Assembly (NCBI RefSeq): GCF_030268205.1 | Contig: NZ_BSQF01000001.1 | Span: 1,222,649 to 1,286,648 of the forward strand | Length of the DNA stretch: 64,000 bases | Direction: 5' to 3' | DNA from: Allomuricauda sp. NBRC 101325 | GTDB lineage: Bacteria; Bacteroidota; Bacteroidia; Flavobacteriales; Flavobacteriaceae | Part shown: positions 61,669 through 64,000 of the stretch, piece after piece | Layout: every line of letters starts with the position of its first letter | Numbering within the stretch: the stretch's first letter is position 1 | The notes under the pieces: generated by a model | Told to the model about the DNA's origin: nothing | Database searches by the model: none | Seen by the model: the letters and a program-made list of their open reading frames with translations, nothing else | Position numbers and translations under genes: made by a program

Positions 61669-63039
61669 ATGGCCTACAAACATACCATAGATCATCAAAT
61701 ATTTTCTTTTCCCGATCTAAAATCGGTTTTGGCCAAAGCCAGCCCTTTTAGAACGGGAGATGCCCTTGCGGGTTTGGCGGCCGAAAGCAATATGGAACGA
61801 GTGGCGGCCCAATGTGCTTTAAGCGAAATCCCACTTAAGGACTTTTTGAATGAAGCCATAATTCCCTACGAACAAGATGAGGTAACCCGCTTGATCGTGG
61901 ATACGCATGACGAAGTTGCTTTCAAAGAAATTTCAAGTTTTACCGTTGGTGATTTGCGCAATTGGTTGTTGACCCATGAGGTTGACACCAAAAAACTATC
62001 CAAGATTTCCAAGGGATTGACTCCCGAAATGGTGACAGCAGTATCCAAATTAATGCGCAACCAAGATTTGATTGCCGTTGCGCAAAAATGCGAGGTAATG
62101 ACCCAATTTCGGAATACCCTCGGAAAGAAGGGACAGCTTTCCGTTCGATTACAACCCAATCACCCAACAGACAATTTAAAGGGCATCGCTGCTAGTATTA
62201 TCGATGGTCTTTTGTATGGCAGCGGAGATGCCGTAATCGGAATCAATCCCGTAACCGATAGCGTTGATATTGTGGGTGACCAACTTAAAATGATGGATGA
62301 GATTCGAATGCGGTTCGATATTCCGACCCAGATCTGTGTGTTGAGCCATTTAACAACTTCCTTGGAATTGTTGGATAAAGCGCCCATTGATCTCGTTTTT
62401 CAATCCATTGGCGGAACAGAGAAGACCAATACTTCTTTTGGAATCAATTTGGGCATGATTCAAGAAGCCTACGAGGGGGCACTTGAATTAAATCGTGGAA
62501 CTCTTGGCAAAAATGTGATGTATTTTGAAACAGGTCAGGGTTCATCGCTTTCCGCAAACGCCCATTGGAATGTAGATCAGCAAACCTGTGAAGCGCGGGC
62601 CTATGCCGTAGCGCGTCATTTTAATCCCTTATTGGTAAATTCTGTGGTCGGGTTTATAGGTCCAGAATATTTATATGATGGCAAACAAATTACCCGAGCA
62701 GGATTGGAAGACCACTTTTGTGGCAAATTGATGAGCTTACCTATGGGGATGGATGTGTGCTATACCAATCATGCAGAAGCCGATCAAGACGATATGGATA
62801 ATCTGTTAACACTACTTGGTGTGGCAGGAGTCAACTTTATTATGGGCGTGCCTGGTTCCGATGATGTAATGTTGAATTATCAATCCACTTCCTTTCATGA
62901 TGCGCTTTATGTTCGCAAAGTGTTGGGTAAAAAACCAGCTCCCGAATTTGAAGCTTGGCTAGAAAAAATGGGAATCATGGATGCAACAGGCGAACGAAGA
63001 AGCATTGAAGCATCACACAAACTATTAAAACCGTTGTGA
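61669..63039 (+). CDS. eutB: Ethanolamine ammonia-lyase, large subunit
   Basis: Adenosylcobalamin-dependent cleavage of ethanolamine to acetaldehyde and ammonia. 456 residues: 'KASPFRTGDALAGLAAESNM', 'RVAAQCALSEIPLKDFLNEA', 'VRLQPNHPTDNLKGIAASII', 'GLLYGSGDAVIGINPVTDSV', 'FETGQGSSLSANAHWNVDQQ', 'FCGKLMSLPMGMDVCYTNHA'. No microcompartment shell genes or EutA reactivase are seen in the window. It is immediately followed by eutC with overlapping stop and start (TGATG). Confidence 0.97.
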   Translation: MAYKHTIDHQIFSFPDLKSVLAKASPFRTGDALAGLAAESNMERVAAQCALSEIPLKDFLNEAIIPYEQDEVTRLIVDTHDEVAFKEISSFTVGDLRNWLLTHEVDTKKLSKISKGLTPEMVTAVSKLMRNQDLIAVAQKCEVMTQFRNTLGKKGQLSVRLQPNHPTDNLKGIAASIIDGLLYGSGDAVIGINPVTDSVDIVGDQLKMMDEIRMRFDIPTQICVLSHLTTSLELLDKAPIDLVFQSIGGTEKTNTSFGINLGMIQEAYEGALELNRGTLGKNVMYFETGQGSSLSANAHWNVDQQTCEARAYAVARHFNPLLVNSVVGFIGPEYLYDGKQITRAGLEDHFCGKLMSLPMGMDVCYTNHAEADQDDMDNLLTLLGVAGVNFIMGVPGSDDVMLNYQSTSFHDALYVRKVLGKKPAPEFEAWLEKMGIMDATGERRSIEASHKLLKPL

Positions 63040-63794
63040 TGAATTCAGAAAACAATATTCCAATTAAAAAAGACCCTTGGGAGGATTTAAAAACCTTTAC
63101 CAATGCAAGGATTGCCTTGGGAAGTACGGGAAATGCCATTCCTTTGGATGAGGTATTGCAGTTTCGATTTGCCCATGCCAAAGCGAAAGATGCCATTGAA
63201 TCGGAACTCAATATTGATTCTATAAAAGAGGAAATTGAATCCTGGGGTTTTTCGGTATGGGAAGTAAAGAGTCAAGTAAGTCACCGAGATGAGTATTTGC
63301 AACGCCCAGATTTGGGACGCAAATTGGATGAAATTTCAGAAAAAGAACTCCAAGAATCTCCACAGGAGTTTGATTTGGTTTTTGTGATTGCGGATGGACT
63401 TTCAGCCAATGCAATAAATAAAAATGCGATTCCTTTATTAAAAGAGTTATTGCCCAAGCTGGAAGGCTATAAAATTGGTTTTGTTTTGGCCAAAATGGCC
63501 CGTGTTGCACTTAGTGATCCCATTGGTATTTTGCTCAAAGCCAAATTTGTGGCCATGTGCATTGGGGAACGCCCGGGACTTTCCTCTCCGGAAAGTATGG
63601 GTATTTATACCACTTATGCTCCACAATTGGGACTTACCGATGAACGCCGAAATTGCATCTCAAACATTCATTCAAATGGATTGAATAGCAAAGAGGGGAC
63701 GGCCCTACTTTTCTATTTGATCCGACAATCCTTTGACAAAAAAATCAGTGGAGTCGATATAAAAATCAACCTAAAGGATTTGTTGGAAGATTAA
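63039..63794 (+). CDS. eutC: Ethanolamine ammonia-lyase, small subunit
   Basis: Cobalamin-binding partner of EutB. About 251 residues; start chosen at ATG 63039 (the TGATG overlap with eutB), rather than GTG 63036. Motifs: 'FTNARIALGSTGNAIPLDEV', 'LQFRFAHAKAKDAIES', 'YLQRPDLGRKLDEISEKEL', 'FVIADGLSANAINKNAIPLL', 'CIGERPGLSSPESMGIYTTY' and 'RRNCISNIHSNGLNSKEG'. The last 3-4 bases overlap the stop codon of the convergent gene. Confidence 0.96.
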   Translation: MNSENNIPIKKDPWEDLKTFTNARIALGSTGNAIPLDEVLQFRFAHAKAKDAIESELNIDSIKEEIESWGFSVWEVKSQVSHRDEYLQRPDLGRKLDEISEKELQESPQEFDLVFVIADGLSANAINKNAIPLLKELLPKLEGYKIGFVLAKMARVALSDPIGILLKAKFVAMCIGERPGLSSPESMGIYTTYAPQLGLTDERRNCISNIHSNGLNSKEGTALLFYLIRQSFDKKISGVDIKINLKDLLED

Positions 63795-64000
63795 AACTGC
63801 AATTTTCTTTTTCTTGCCGTAATTTCCCAAGAATTCACCTTTTTGCCATTTTCTATCACTGAAACCTCATCATGCAGGTTAATGGTTGGGCAAATGTGAT
63901 AGGGAACACCGTAAAAAACATCACCTACTTTGTACTTGTCCCAATCTTTTACTTTGATCACCCCATGCTCTTCACTTTGTGAAAGCAATTGGTAGTTTTC
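63791..64000 (-). CDS. D-threonine aldolase / D-serine dehydratase-like PLP enzyme, C-terminal part (5' truncated by window edge)
   Basis: Only the last ~69 residues are in the window. 'SEEHGVIKVKDWDKYKVGDV' then 'FYGVPYHICPTINLHDEVSV' and 'VNSWEITARKRKLQF' match the C-terminal beta domain of metal-activated alanine-racemase-fold enzymes, where His and Cys of HICPT bind the metal. The frame stays open to the window edge, so the start lies beyond 64000. Whether it is an aldolase or a dehydratase cannot be decided here. Confidence 0.75.
   Translation of the reverse strand, partial: ENYQLLSQSEEHGVIKVKDWDKYKVGDVFYGVPYHICPTINLHDEVSVIENGKKVNSWEITARKRKLQF

Overview
The window is chromosomal DNA from a member of the Bacteroidota, almost certainly a marine Flavobacteriaceae (Muricauda/Flagellimonas/Maribacter-like; the genus is inference). 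The evidence is: gldE and gldD of the Bacteroidota gliding/type IX secretion system next to ssb and mutY; atpD-atpC as a separate two-gene unit; four TonB-dependent receptors; many lipoproteins with an S-C lipobox; DUF4270 and DUF4199 proteins; genes without Shine-Dalgarno sequences; and many intergenic octamers fitting the Bacteroidota sigma -7 box TAnnTTTG. Most of the window is core genome. I saw no prophage, integrase, insertion sequence, CRISPR array, rRNA or tRNA.

Layout. 1-4.5 kb: 3' end of glyS, fhs, a DUF3124 lipoprotein, an SdpI/SdpR-like pair with a clear operator, and a small hypothetical gene. 4.5-8.6 kb: a minus-strand hydrolase run (M20 amidohydrolase, metallophosphoesterase, M28 peptidase). 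8.6-13.3 kb: minus-strand isochorismatase-fold hydrolase, secreted Gfo/Idh/MocA oxidoreductase, TonB receptor and two small cytoplasmic proteins. 13.4-17.5 kb: xth, an aldo/keto reductase and a PQQ dehydrogenase with an inserted cytochrome c domain. 17.5-25.1 kb: radA, a Ser-less esterase-fold protein, a flippase-like membrane protein, panD and panC on the minus strand, divergent from a half-length glycogen-synthase-like protein and a DUF4270 lipoprotein. 25.2-32.3 kb: glmS, a large TonB receptor, atpD and atpC. 32.3-37.2 kb: a membrane protein, GNAT, M61 peptidase, DUF2007 and a GT39-like transferase. 37.2-39.5 kb: an unexplained spacer, then an NfeD-like/flotillin pair. 39.6-44.5 kb: a MocR-type regulator divergent from a BtuB-like TonB receptor, a JmjC/cupin-8 protein and recX. 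44.5-50.2 kb: rng, a tiny basic protein, HU, mutY, ssb, gldE and gldD. 50.2-55.7 kb: a lipoprotein, a split M16 peptidase pair, DUF4199, rplU and rpmA. 55.8-64 kb: a membrane-spanning TPR-HTH regulator, a TonB receptor and a beta-propeller phytase (a likely phytate/phosphate scavenging locus), then eutB, eutC and the 3' end of a D-threonine-aldolase-like PLP enzyme.

How the parts work together. Three loci look like regulated uptake or stress units: the TPR-HTH/TonB receptor/phytase set, the MocR/TonB receptor pair, and SdpR/SdpI. The most unusual protein-level signals are a MocR regulator that has lost its Schiff-base lysine, an esterase-fold protein with Asp at the nucleophile, and a GT5 half-protein without the KxGGL motif. 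At the DNA level the notable items are a repeat-rich atpD-atpC spacer, two copies of a TCGAGCGCAGTCGAGA inverted-repeat element, several perfect palindromes at promoters, and a 29-residue gene easily missed by gene finders.
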